From positions 1 to 12,990 of the forward strand of contig CAZFJU010000114.1 in NCBI GenBank assembly GCA_964518995.1: DNA of 12,990 nucleotides, read 5' to 3'. The translations under genes and the position numbers were made by a program. Source of the DNA: ZC4RG20 sp964518995 (GTDB lineage Bacteria > Pseudomonadota > Gammaproteobacteria > Steroidobacterales > Rariloculaceae). Shown here piece by piece: positions 1 to 7,646 of the stretch (positions within the stretch are counted from its first letter, which is position 1; the number at the start of each line of letters is the position of its first letter). Below the pieces are notes generated by a model. It searched no databases. It had not been told where the DNA came from and saw nothing but the letters and a program-made list of their open reading frames with translations.

Positions 1-1
1 A

Positions 2-172
2 GAGGCCGCTTTCGTGTCCGCCGGGTTGCGAACGCCCAGTAAAGCGCTCGGGCTTTCGATGGGTGATAGAGCGTGCCTGAGCTTGGCACTGCTCTCCAAG
101 GTACCCGCGCTCACCGCAGACCACGCATGGTCGGACCTCGACGTCGGCGCCGAGGTTGTCGTCATCCGCTGA
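2..172 (+). CDS. PIN-domain ribonuclease toxin (VapC-like), C-terminal part only
   Basis: This is the 3' end of a gene cut by the left window edge: 56 sense codons and a TGA stop, open from base 2. The partial protein matches the last third of VapC-type PIN-domain toxins, which are Mg-dependent endoribonucleases of type II toxin-antitoxin pairs and usually about 130 residues long. It shows the stretch LGLSMGDRACLSLAL (residues 16-30), where D22 is the third conserved PIN acid. It is followed by PALTADHAW (residues 35-43), where D40 is the fourth acid, and a short beta-like tail ending VVVIR. The antitoxin would lie upstream, outside the window. It is unrelated in detail to the complete PIN toxin at 10762-11184. 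The call rests on motif recognition; activity and the N-terminal acids cannot be judged. Confidence 0.8.
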   Translation, partial: EAAFVSAGLRTPSKALGLSMGDRACLSLALLSKVPALTADHAWSDLDVGAEVVVIR

Positions 173-302
173 GACAACGCGTTCGTCACTTCCTAAAGCG
201 CGCGAGCGGTGGCAGTGATGGACACTTTCGCCTACAACCGCTCGCCGCGGGGCTATGCGAGCCCGCGGCGAACGGCCACTCTCCCCTGGAGGAGTCTATG
301 CG
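173..302. other. Non-coding gap between convergent genes
   Basis: These 130 bases separate the stop of the partial PIN toxin (+ strand) from the stop of the exported protein at 303-1385 (- strand). Apart from the hairpin at 242-271 I see no gene or RNA here. Open frames that cross it have no recognisable protein content. Confidence 0.5.
242..271. terminator. GC-rich hairpin between convergent gene ends
   Basis: A perfect 10-bp inverted repeat (tcgccgcggg at 242-251 and cccgcggcga at 262-271) encloses a 10-base loop. It lies 31-60 bases past the stop of the - strand gene at 303 and about 70 bases past the stop of the + strand toxin. The position suits a shared transcript end. Neither side carries a clear T-run, so it is not a textbook intrinsic terminator and could instead protect the 3' end of the message. 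Confidence 0.4.
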
Positions 303-1385
303 TCAGTCCATCTCCAAGCCCAGCGCGCGTTGCCGCCACGGCGACGGCATGTAGTACGGCAGGAAATTGGTGATTGAACGGATTGCCGTGATCTCGCCGT
401 TCTCGATCTTCAGCAGCTCGATCGCACCGCGGGAATGCGAGTAGTAGATTACGTCATCGATATGCCGCTCCACACCATCGTTGGTGACCCAGGTGACATT
501 GTTGTTGTTCTGGTCACGCGTCGAGACGGCCACCACGAGCCCCCGCTCCTCGTCCACAATGGGGAAAACTCTGTCACGCACGCGGTCGATCGGCTTGAAG
601 TAGCCAATCTCGAGCAGCCGCCGGCAGCTCTGACCGGCCAGGTCCGGCACGCTGTCGACCACGTCCGCACCGTTCTCTTGCCAGCTGCAATCGGCACTGA
701 AGTCGGCAAACAAAGTGCCATCGTTCTGCTGCAAGGTGCTGTGGTACCCGTTGGCGATGTCGATCAGCCGCTCGCGGGAGCTTCTTTCGCCTTCGGGGAC
801 GGGCGTCATCAGGTCCGGAAAGGACGCGCGGCTCTTCACGTCCTCGGAGAACAGCCCGGGCTCTTCCAGACGGGCAATGATCGTTTCGACCTCCGTGACC
901 CCGCCGTCTTCGACCTTCATGCGCATGGCGTAGTAACCGGGCAGGCCGTGCTCCTCGACCCAGCCAAACCAGGCCACGCTGCCGGTTTGCGCGTCCGGGA
1001 TGATCGTGGCGTCCTCACCATAGGCGGTAAGGGAGCCCCACAGCCCGTCCCCCATCATCATCGGCACCTGACTTTCGGTGAAGTAGACCGTTTCGCCCCA
1101 CGGGATGGAGCTGAGGTCTCTTGGCTCCGTGTAGTACACGGGATTGGCCCCCTCGGGCAGGTTCGGAACGCCCCGTGCACCCAGTGCTTCCATATAGGTT
1201 TGCGCAATCCCGGTCAGACACTCGGCATCGCAGTCGGTCTGCCCCGTCACCTGCGCGTGCGCGACCGGCGACAAGCACACCGCCGCGAGCAGCGTGAGGC
1301 CGGCCAGCGCGGTCGCGGCCATGTCGGGCATCACACCGGAACCCGCCGCCGTAAGCTCATTCTCGTTAGTTCGATACTGCAACAT
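303..1385 (-). CDS. Exported DUF8021-like protein, second paralogue (A)
   Basis: This 360-residue protein is probably exported: hydrophobic residues 23-42 end in a signal-peptidase-like AHA-Q site near residue 44. It is a clear paralogue of the product of 1454-2473. Shared features in order are a Cys pair (C52, C56), YFTES (101-105), WVEEHG (142-147), PEGER-SRERLI (197-208), ANGY-ST followed by NDG (211-223), an ENG near C233, C254, and an ending of PYYM-SPW (343-350). The four Cys are conserved in both copies, which suggests disulfides in the periplasm or outside. The pattern resembles the DUF8021 family seen in fungi and bacteria, thought to be NTF2-like; no reaction is known to me. The ATG at 1385 is chosen because AGGGGGA (1389-1395) precedes it. 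An ATG at 1454 that overlaps the previous stop as TAATG is possible but would give a very long N-terminus. The gene lies 68 bp behind its paralogue, so co-transcription is likely. Confidence 0.75.
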   Translation of the reverse strand: MLQYRTNENELTAAGSGVMPDMAATALAGLTLLAAVCLSPVAHAQVTGQTDCDAECLTGIAQTYMEALGARGVPNLPEGANPVYYTEPRDLSSIPWGETVYFTESQVPMMMGDGLWGSLTAYGEDATIIPDAQTGSVAWFGWVEEHGLPGYYAMRMKVEDGGVTEVETIIARLEEPGLFSEDVKSRASFPDLMTPVPEGERSSRERLIDIANGYHSTLQQNDGTLFADFSADCSWQENGADVVDSVPDLAGQSCRRLLEIGYFKPIDRVRDRVFPIVDEERGLVVAVSTRDQNNNNVTWVTNDGVERHIDDVIYYSHSRGAIELLKIENGEITAIRSITNFLPYYMPSPWRQRALGLEMD

Positions 1386-1388
1386 GCT

Positions 1389-1395
1389 TCCCCCT
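1389..1395 (-). promoter_or_regulatory. Ribosome binding site that sets the start of paralogue A
   Basis: AGGGGGA is placed four bases before the ATG at 1385-1383. The same AGGGGG core precedes the paralogue at 2473, which supports both internal starts over the longer upstream readings. Confidence 0.6.
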
Positions 1396-1453
1396 GGGTT
1401 CGTCAGCTGATTCATCGTGCTACCGGCAACCGGTTCACGCCCTAGCCTCTCCA

Positions 1454-2473
1454 TTACTGCGCCCCGACTCCGCCGGGTGTAGCCCAGGGTGAATGCATGA
1501 AGTACGGAACATAGGTGAATATCGCTTCGATACGATGGATGGCGCCATCGACCACCTTGAAGGCCTCGAGCAGCATGATCGAATTGGGCCATTTCAGCAG
1601 CGTCCGCATCTCTGTGCCGTCATTCAGCGTGTAGCGGTCGAACACATTTGCGTGATCGAAGAACGCGGCGGACACCACGATGCCGCGCTCGACGTCGACC
1701 ACCGGATAGCGCCGCTCACGGATCCGCTTGTTGATGCGGTAAATGCCCATCTCCAGCTGTGCGATACAGCCCTGGGTCGTGGACGCCGAGGTGGTGAGAA
1801 TGCCGTTCTCGAGGCGGCCGCAGTCTTCTTCATGAAAAGGCGTGAACAGCACGCCATCGTTGAGCTCGACCGTGCTGAAATAGCCGTTCGCGATCGCGAT
1901 CAGGCGCTCTCTGGAGCGGCGCTCGCCTTCTGGGATCACCTCTTCCCAAGAAGGGTCATGCACTACCGAATACGGGTCCGCAAAGGGCATCGGCATGCCC
2001 TGGTTGCGCACGACAATGTTCTCGGCCTCGGTGATCAGGCCGTTTTTGACGGCCATCCGCAGACCGTAGTACGCCGGTTTGCCATGCTCCTCGACGATCG
2101 CAAACAGGGCCGCATGGCCGCTGTCTTCATCCGCGATGTAGAGGTTGTCTTCGGAGATCCAGTTGATGTTGGCCCAAATGCCATGCCCGCCCACCGGCAT
2201 GACCACATTGTTCTCGGTGAATTTCACATCCGGGGCAAAGGGCACGCGGGACGTATCCCGATTGATGAGCCCGTCGAGGTAAACATCGACCACACCGATC
2301 AGGCACTCTCTGTCGCAGCTCCGGTCTATGACCGCGCTTTCGACTCCGGGCGCCTGCGCCGCCGCCTGCATGCCTGGCAACATCAGCGCCGCCGCGATGC
2401 CCGCAGCCGCGTTACGCCGCGTGCTGCGAAACATGCCTCTGCAGGACTCGAGAACCGTGGAACGTTTTATCAT
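1454..2473 (-). CDS. Exported DUF8021-like protein, first paralogue (B)
   Basis: This 339-residue protein has a basic N-terminus (R and K to residue 20), a hydrophobic stretch (22-35) and an AAA-Q / AQA-P cleavage zone near 39-42, so it should be exported. The mature part opens with CDRECLIG (53-60) and a helix with VYLDGL, then the FTEN motif (85-88). It continues with IVEEHG (126-131), YYGLRMAV (135-142), PEGERRSRERLI (181-192), ANGYFST (195-201), NDG (205-207), DCGRLENG (217-224), C236, RRYPVVDVERG (254-264) and PYFMHSPW (323-330). These features match the DUF8021-like proteins I know of, probably NTF2-like; the function is unknown. It follows the receptor by 129 bp on the same strand and precedes its paralogue by 68 bp, which suggests a shared substrate. 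The ATG at 2473 has AGGGGG six bases upstream; an upstream TTG at 2518 lacks this. Confidence 0.75.
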   Translation of the reverse strand: MIKRSTVLESCRGMFRSTRRNAAAGIAAALMLPGMQAAAQAPGVESAVIDRSCDRECLIGVVDVYLDGLINRDTSRVPFAPDVKFTENNVVMPVGGHGIWANINWISEDNLYIADEDSGHAALFAIVEEHGKPAYYGLRMAVKNGLITEAENIVVRNQGMPMPFADPYSVVHDPSWEEVIPEGERRSRERLIAIANGYFSTVELNDGVLFTPFHEEDCGRLENGILTTSASTTQGCIAQLEMGIYRINKRIRERRYPVVDVERGIVVSAAFFDHANVFDRYTLNDGTEMRTLLKWPNSIMLLEAFKVVDGAIHRIEAIFTYVPYFMHSPWATPGGVGAQ

Positions 2474-2479
2474 CAAGCA

Positions 2480-2485
2480 CCCCCT
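2480..2485 (-). promoter_or_regulatory. Ribosome binding site that sets the start of paralogue B
   Basis: AGGGGG lies six bases before the ATG at 2473. A small 6-bp hairpin (gttgct at 2501-2506 with agcaac at 2514-2519) sits just upstream in the leader. Confidence 0.55.
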
Positions 2486-2558
2486 CGCCAGACCGGAATC
2501 GTTGCTCTTGCGAAGCAACCTGTGTGTTGGATAGTCATATTTGGATGAGCCAGCACTT

Positions 2559-2581
2559 CGGGCGGCCGAGCCGGCCGCCCG
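2559..2581. repeat. Perfect 10-bp hairpin between receptor and paralogue B
   Basis: cgggcggccg (2559-2568) and cggccgcccg (2572-2581) are exact reverse complements around a 3-base AGC centre. The element lies 22-44 bases past the receptor stop and well ahead of the next gene. No T-run follows on the - strand, so it is more likely a transcript-stabilising or attenuating stem than a full terminator. It could set different expression levels for the receptor and the two exported proteins. Confidence 0.5.
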
Positions 2582-2602
2582 ATAGGCCCGTCGGCAACGA
2601 TA

Positions 2603-5600
2603 CTAGAGAGACACAGTCGCTCCAATAAAGAACCGCCGACCGAACTGATCGTAGGTCGCGTTGCTGGAATAGGCCGGCTGCGTCGGGAAAGCCGGAGCGA
2701 CCGCGCCAACCCATCCTCCGCCCGCGGCGTAAGACCCGCCACTCAGCGGCGGCGAAGTATCGAAGAGATTGTCGATACCCCCGCGCAGCGTGAACCGATC
2801 GTTCAGGTCATACGAGGCGTTCAGCGAGAACAGGTTGTAGGACTCGAACACGCCGCGATCGCGGGATGCCGGGTTCGTCGCTACGCTGACCGCGTCGATC
2901 TCGGGATAGTGGTTCCAGCGAAGGCCGATGTTGATATCCCCCAGAGACCAGCCGAATGTGGTGAACACGGAGTAATCGTAGCCCGAGCAGTTCAGCTGCA
3001 GATCGCAACGCAGCGTGCCGACATTCTCGACCCGCTGCGCGTTCGGGTTCGCCTGCGTGATGCGCCGATGCGGTACCGTCAGGTGCGAATTGATCGTGAG
3101 CCTTCCGGGAATGAAGCCCAAGCCGATATCTTCGAGCTGCGCTTGCCAGTTCACCTGGACGTCGACACCGCTGAACCGGGCGTAGCCCTGGTTGCTATAA
3201 GTGATGTCCGTCTGCACCGCACCGCCGTCGACGGCGTCGCGATGCACCAGGGAGCACTCGACGCTGTTCGCATCGAGCGTCAGCATGCATTGACGCCACT
3301 GTTCCGCGACGTTCTGCTGCGCGATGATGTCCGTGATCTCGATGGAGTACCAATCGATCGTGAGCGCCAGGTTCTCGGCCCACGCATTCCGGAACGGGGA
3401 AGTCAGCACCAGACCCGCGGTCCAGGTGTCCGCCGTTTCAGGTTGGATGTTGCGGTTGCCGAACAGCACGACGGCGTTGGCCCGGGCCGCCGGCTGCTGA
3501 CCCGGGCGAGCCGGCTCATCGGCGACAGTGCGGCTGTCGTAGAAATTCCACTGGCCCGCGGCGGTCATCATGTCGCGGCAGAGCTGAACCACCGCCTCCC
3601 GGCTCGCCGGGTCCGGGTTACCCAGGCCCGCGCCATAGGTCGGCAAGTCGTTGTTCCGCGAGCACGGGTCGCCGTCCGTCATCGTCCCGAAGAAGCCATT
3701 GGTCTGGCCCTGGTACAGCTCGCCGATATGCGGCGCCCGCGTCGCGCGGTTATAGCCGCCGCGCAGACGGGCCCAGTCGTTGATCGACCAATCGAGCAAC
3801 GCCTTGTAAGTATCCACGGTACCCGACGTGTTGTAGTCCGACAGCCGCCCGCCGATCTCGAGGTCCAGCTGCTGCACGAACGGCCGATTGTTCAGCAGCG
3901 GAATGAGCAGCTCGCCGTAGAGCTCCCTTACGCTGATCTTCCCTCGCGTGGCTTCCTGCGCACGCTGCCCGATGACTTCCTCGGTGTAGGTGAAGACGTC
4001 GTTCAACGGGTCGACGGTCGATTCATAGTCGAAGCTGCGATAGCCGACGCCCGCCGAGAATGCGAGCTCGCCCGCCGGCATGTTCAACAGACCGCCCGCC
4101 ACGTTGGCCTCCGCCGTGTCCATGACGACCTGGCTGGTGAACTGCATGTCCGCCAGCAGCGTCTCGCGGCAGTCCTGGGACACTTCGAAATCCCGCCACA
4201 CCGGCAGACCCGTGGTGCAACGCCCCGCGCCCGCCGCGGCCTCGTCGATGCCGGTCGCGTGGAAGTTCACGCCGTAGTTTGGAGATTGCATCAGGTCGAT
4301 GTACTGACGCAGCTTCGGCGACCCTCTGTAGAACGTCGTGGTCTCGGAAGCGCCGTGAGATACGGATGCATCCCACAACCAGCTGTTGTTCAGCTCTCCT
4401 TCGAGACCGAGGACCAACTGGTAAGTGTTGACTCGGTTAGCGGTGCCGCGCCGGCCCACGAACTCGAGCGGGTAAGCCAATTCGATATCGGCGTTCGGAT
4501 CGGGACGGTCCTCGAGCAACGCGCGCATTTCCGCCGGCATCGGGAACACATAGGACTGCGAGCAGCCGCCGATCGGACCGCACGTGAGATCCGCGGTGCC
4601 CAACGCCGCGATACCGGGTTGAACATTCAGCCCATAGCCGCCGCCGGGGAGAAAATCCGGGTTCGTGGCGGCCATCGGATCCCAGACCGGCGCACCGGAC
4701 GGCATGTAGCCGAGCAAAGCACCGCCCGGGTTCAATGCGGTGCGCATCTGGGGATTCAGGAACGAGCCGCCCCAGATGTCCCCGGTGACCCCGTCGACGC
4801 CCATCCCGGCAAAGTTGTTGACCGTGGTGCGCTCCGTGCCGTGCGGAACGGTCGCGGACCAGCCGGCAATGGCGGACGCATACGATGTCGTCGTTTCGCT
4901 TTCCGTATTCGCGTAGTTCGCCTGCATGTAAACGCTGGTGCTGTCGGACAGCGCGAACTCGCCTTTCGAGAACAGCGAGTATCGCGTCATCGGCAGCGAC
5001 GTCAGCGTATCGAGGTTGTTCTGACTCAGCACGCCGTCGGTGTTGAACTTGCGATAGGGCAGACCGGTCGCGGGATCCATCAGCGGACCGGTGTAGCGGG
5101 CGGCGCCCGCGTTGGCGACCGTTCCGGCGAACGACGGCGCGCCGGTGAATAGCTGGCCGTTGCCATCCGCGCTCGGGCTCACGAAAAAGTGCGAGCTTGG
5201 GTTCGGCGTGGGACACGGGTTGCCGTTGCCCGGCAGCGTGCAAGGCGGTAGCCCCGTGAAAATCTGGTCGACCTGACCTTGCGTGGGTTGGTTGCCCGCA
5301 GGGAAGATGATGTACGGCGCCGTCAGCGGTGCGAACTCGGTGCCGCGCACGGCCGGATCGACCAGGCGGGCACGCTCCCAGCGGCGATTGATCATGTAAG
5401 AGGGCGAGCGGTCGGCATGCTCCATCCCGAACATGATATTGCCCCGCCCATCGGCAAGGTTCAGGCCGAGCAATGCGGAAATCTGCGACTGCTCGCCGTC
5501 GCCCTCCTCGGTCATCCCGTACCGTGCGGTGACGTCAAAGCCTTCGTAGTTGTCCTTCAGAATGAAGTTCACGACGCCCGCCACCGCGTCGGCGCCGTAC

Positions 5601-6100
5601 ACCGCCGATGCGCCGCCGGAGATGATTTCGACGCGCTGCACGGCGGACGACGGAATCATGTTCGTATCCACGGCGAGCGTGGCGTTGATCGGCATGCCGC
5701 GCCGGCCGTCGATCAGCGTCAGAGTGCGTTGCGAGCCGAGCCCCCGCAAGCTCACGGTCGATGCGCCGGGCGTCGTGTTCGCGGACGCGGCCAGCGGGCG
5801 GCTGTCATGCTCCGTCAACGCCGGGATGAACTGCGGCAGTTGATTCAGCGCGGTTTCGACGCTGATTCCCGTCTGATTCTCGAGCAGGTCGGAATCCACC
5901 GTCACAATGGGGCTATTGGCCACCATGTCCTGGCGCAGGATGCGCGACCCGGTCACGACCATCCGCTCCATGACGTCGCTGTCATCGTCCTGTTGCGCGT
6001 GGGCTGCCTGGCCCATCAGACCGGCAATCGCCACTGCGAGCGTGGCCGCCCCGGACGTGGTGAGTGCGATCGCACGCGTCGAACGTTTCTCTTGTCTCAT
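2603..6100 (-). CDS. TonB-dependent outer-membrane receptor
   Basis: This 1165-residue protein starts with a signal peptide (basic MRQEKR, hydrophobic 11-30, cleavage at AHA-Q after residue 35). Next comes a TonB-box-like segment around MERMVVTGSRI (44-54). The plug domain follows, with SLRGLGSQRTLTLIDGRR (117-134), VQRVEIISGG (154-163) and SAVYGADAVAGVVNFILK (165-182). The rest is a 22-strand-type barrel that ends in FGRRFFIGATVSL, with the aromatic and hydrophobic end needed for barrel insertion. The length is above the usual 700-1000 residues and is taken up by long loops, some with Cys pairs (CTLPGNGNPC, CGPIGGC), that may form disulfides. Such receptors import scarce or large ligands with energy from TonB-ExbB-ExbD. 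The ligand is not evident: no heme, cobalamin or siderophore signature stands out. GGAG at 6105-6108 precedes the ATG. The gene follows an AraC regulator by 170 bp and heads the group that includes the two exported paralogues. Confidence 0.93.
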   Translation of the reverse strand: MRQEKRSTRAIALTTSGAATLAVAIAGLMGQAAHAQQDDDSDVMERMVVTGSRILRQDMVANSPIVTVDSDLLENQTGISVETALNQLPQFIPALTEHDSRPLAASANTTPGASTVSLRGLGSQRTLTLIDGRRGMPINATLAVDTNMIPSSAVQRVEIISGGASAVYGADAVAGVVNFILKDNYEGFDVTARYGMTEEGDGEQSQISALLGLNLADGRGNIMFGMEHADRSPSYMINRRWERARLVDPAVRGTEFAPLTAPYIIFPAGNQPTQGQVDQIFTGLPPCTLPGNGNPCPTPNPSSHFFVSPSADGNGQLFTGAPSFAGTVANAGAARYTGPLMDPATGLPYRKFNTDGVLSQNNLDTLTSLPMTRYSLFSKGEFALSDSTSVYMQANYANTESETTTSYASAIAGWSATVPHGTERTTVNNFAGMGVDGVTGDIWGGSFLNPQMRTALNPGGALLGYMPSGAPVWDPMAATNPDFLPGGGYGLNVQPGIAALGTADLTCGPIGGCSQSYVFPMPAEMRALLEDRPDPNADIELAYPLEFVGRRGTANRVNTYQLVLGLEGELNNSWLWDASVSHGASETTTFYRGSPKLRQYIDLMQSPNYGVNFHATGIDEAAAGAGRCTTGLPVWRDFEVSQDCRETLLADMQFTSQVVMDTAEANVAGGLLNMPAGELAFSAGVGYRSFDYESTVDPLNDVFTYTEEVIGQRAQEATRGKISVRELYGELLIPLLNNRPFVQQLDLEIGGRLSDYNTSGTVDTYKALLDWSINDWARLRGGYNRATRAPHIGELYQGQTNGFFGTMTDGDPCSRNNDLPTYGAGLGNPDPASREAVVQLCRDMMTAAGQWNFYDSRTVADEPARPGQQPAARANAVVLFGNRNIQPETADTWTAGLVLTSPFRNAWAENLALTIDWYSIEITDIIAQQNVAEQWRQCMLTLDANSVECSLVHRDAVDGGAVQTDITYSNQGYARFSGVDVQVNWQAQLEDIGLGFIPGRLTINSHLTVPHRRITQANPNAQRVENVGTLRCDLQLNCSGYDYSVFTTFGWSLGDINIGLRWNHYPEIDAVSVATNPASRDRGVFESYNLFSLNASYDLNDRFTLRGGIDNLFDTSPPLSGGSYAAGGGWVGAVAPAFPTQPAYSSNATYDQFGRRFFIGATVSL

Positions 6101-6270
6101 AACTCTCCGCCGTATCGGATTTCGTGTTCGGTGGTCATGGATATGCGCCGTTACCTACCGCTCCCCGCCGCCGCGGAGAATAGGCCGCTCGCAATAACCG
6201 AATTCTTCATCGGGCTGCGACGAACCTAACATTTCCCCGAAGCGCAAGCTCTGCAGGGTTGGACACTGAC
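6101..6270 (-). promoter_or_regulatory. Probable regulated promoter region of the receptor gene
   Basis: These 170 bases separate the AraC-family gene from the receptor on the same strand. They are the likely place for a promoter and AraC-type operator. I see no convincing -35/-10 pair. The best -10-like hexamer on the - strand is TATTCT (6178-6183, four of six matches), without a good partner. The assignment is by position. Confidence 0.3.
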
Positions 6271-7311
6271 TCATGACTCGCATGGACATACGCTCTCGGT
6301 TGCCGCGACGCAGCAACCGCTGCTCGGGCTGCGGCCGACCGCCCGCACGAGGTGGCCGACACGCTGCGCCTGGAGCTCTGCCCACTTGCCCGGCGGCACG
6401 CCGAAGCGCTTCTTGAACGCGCGGGAGAAGTGCGAGGCATCCTGAAAACCGGATGCCAACGCGGCTCGCGTGACGCTTGTCGTCCGGGCCGGTGAGGATG
6501 CGGCGAGCAGCGCCGCGGCATGCTCGAGCCGCTGCTCCGAAATATGAGAGGCCACCGTCAGCCCCAGCGCCTTTTCGAAGATGCGGTCGAGCTGGCGGCG
6601 GCTGATCGACTGCTCGAGGGCGACGTCGTCCGCCCGCAGCAGCGGTTCTGCGGCGTGCGCCTCGATGAACGCGAGCGCTCGGCGCACACGCCAGGCGTTG
6701 CTGTCGGACGCCGTCTCGTTCGCGCGCAGCAGGCCCAGCGCACTGATCAGCATGGAGACGGCGTTCCACTGCTCCGACGCACCGAGCTGCGGCGCGGCTT
6801 GCAGGACCGCCAACAGCGTCGACTTCAGCAGCTTCGCACCGGCTTCGTCCGAGCACAGCGGGGCGGCCGTCATTGTGCGTAGATGAGGGTGACGGTTCAG
6901 CACCATGCTGCGCGGGAGCTGGACGAACAGGAAACTCGAGTGCGCGCTCTTGACGCGGAGGCGGAACGGCGCCTCGTTGTCGATCAAGCACAGATCCCCT
7001 TCCTCGAGGTCGCTGGCCCGCCGATGTTGGCTCGCGCTGGTCGTGCCCACACGCTGGAGCATGATCGAGAAGGTTTGTTGGTTGACTGGCGAGGCGCGGG
7101 CCGGCAGATAGCCCACGGTTACCGGGCCCGAGTCGATCTCGAACACCCGCGCGGAACCGAGCTCGGCGCCCTTGATCACGCCGACGCGCGGCTCCTCGTG
7201 CCACTCGTCGACGGTCGCGCCGGGGAAAAACGAAGGGACGGCATTCGACCAGGCGGCCGTTCTGTCCTGGGACCCCAACCGGTCGAGGTCGAGCAGTGTC
7301 ATCGCGTCCAT
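6271..7311 (-). CDS. AraC-family transcriptional regulator with Cys-rich C-terminal tail
   Basis: This 346-residue protein has the usual AraC plan. The N-terminal sensing half (about 1-200) resembles the AraC_binding_2 type, with a cupin-like stretch ending near LEEGDLCLIDNEAPFRL. The C-terminal double helix-turn-helix covers about residues 208-310. The first HTH contains SISRRQLDRIFEKALG, and the second contains the signature GFQDASHFSRAFKKRFG followed by PPGKW. After this comes a tail of about 36 residues ending in a CC pair (333-334) and CPC (342-344), unusual for the family. It lies directly upstream of the receptor on the same strand and probably activates that operon in response to its ligand; this is inference. 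It is also divergent from the envelope cluster at 7626. The start at ATG 7311 has a GGGA nearby; ATG 7302 is an alternative. Confidence 0.88.
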   Translation of the reverse strand: MDAMTLLDLDRLGSQDRTAAWSNAVPSFFPGATVDEWHEEPRVGVIKGAELGSARVFEIDSGPVTVGYLPARASPVNQQTFSIMLQRVGTTSASQHRRASDLEEGDLCLIDNEAPFRLRVKSAHSSFLFVQLPRSMVLNRHPHLRTMTAAPLCSDEAGAKLLKSTLLAVLQAAPQLGASEQWNAVSMLISALGLLRANETASDSNAWRVRRALAFIEAHAAEPLLRADDVALEQSISRRQLDRIFEKALGLTVASHISEQRLEHAAALLAASSPARTTSVTRAALASGFQDASHFSRAFKKRFGVPPGKWAELQAQRVGHLVRAVGRSPSSGCCVAATESVCPCES

Positions 7312-7625
7312 GCGGTCCCATCCGTGAGTACCGGGGAGTCAAGACCGGCGCGGGTCGAGCGGCCGAGCGGGGCCGAGACGGCTGAAGCGGCCGCGCCGTC
7401 AATGGTAAGGACGGAGCGCGGCGTTGTCCATGAGCAACACTCGTCGGCGTCGGGTCTTGTTGCGGGCAAGGAACACGGTGTGCCTGCGCCGGTAATTGTT
7501 GCGAGGCGTGAACGATGCGGCACGCTAAGGCGCGGCGCGCGCACGACAGCTGCCCGGCGCTAGCACGTTGCCTTCACCGACAAGTGTGCGGTAATAGCAG
7601 GGGGGCGAGCCCTTGATAAAGGCGG
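7312..7625. other. Divergent intergenic region
   Basis: This stretch of 314 bases lies between the AraC-family gene (-) and the MipA-like gene (+). Promoters for both directions should be here, but no hexamer pair is convincing. A 41-codon open stretch on the - strand (7399-7524) reads protein-like at its end but has no good start. The tandem repeat at 7615-7646 begins inside its right end. Confidence 0.4.
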
Positions 7626-7646
7626 TTGGGGATAAAGGCGGTCGGG
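7615..7646 (+). repeat. 16-bp tandem direct repeat at the start of the MipA-like gene
   Basis: gataaaggcggttggg (7615-7630) is followed immediately by gataaaggcggtcggg (7631-7646), with one difference (t/c). The repeat includes AAAGGCGG, which resembles a ribosome binding site, and it covers the TTG at 7626. It may be a recent duplication that altered the 5' end, or a pair of protein-binding sites. Confidence 0.75.

Noticed and set aside
435..2548. Long + strand frames (435-1445 and 1493-2548)
   Set aside because: Both are antisense to the two paralogous exported proteins, whose mutual similarity, signal peptides and ribosome sites prove the - strand reading.
2909..5152. 747-codon open frame on the + strand
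   Set aside because: It lies wholly antisense to the TonB-dependent receptor, has Arg/Val/His-rich low-information content and no domain pattern. It is a product of GC-rich codon bias opposite a real gene.
6155..7402. 415-codon - strand frame overlapping the AraC-family gene
   Set aside because: It is a different frame of the same strand with Arg/Pro/Ala-rich content. The AraC reading has complete HTH signatures.
7399..7524. 41-codon - strand open stretch ending MDNAALRPYH
   Set aside because: The end looks protein-like and lies just ahead of the AraC-family gene, but the only ATG would give ten residues and no ribosome site is visible. It is left unannotated for lack of support.
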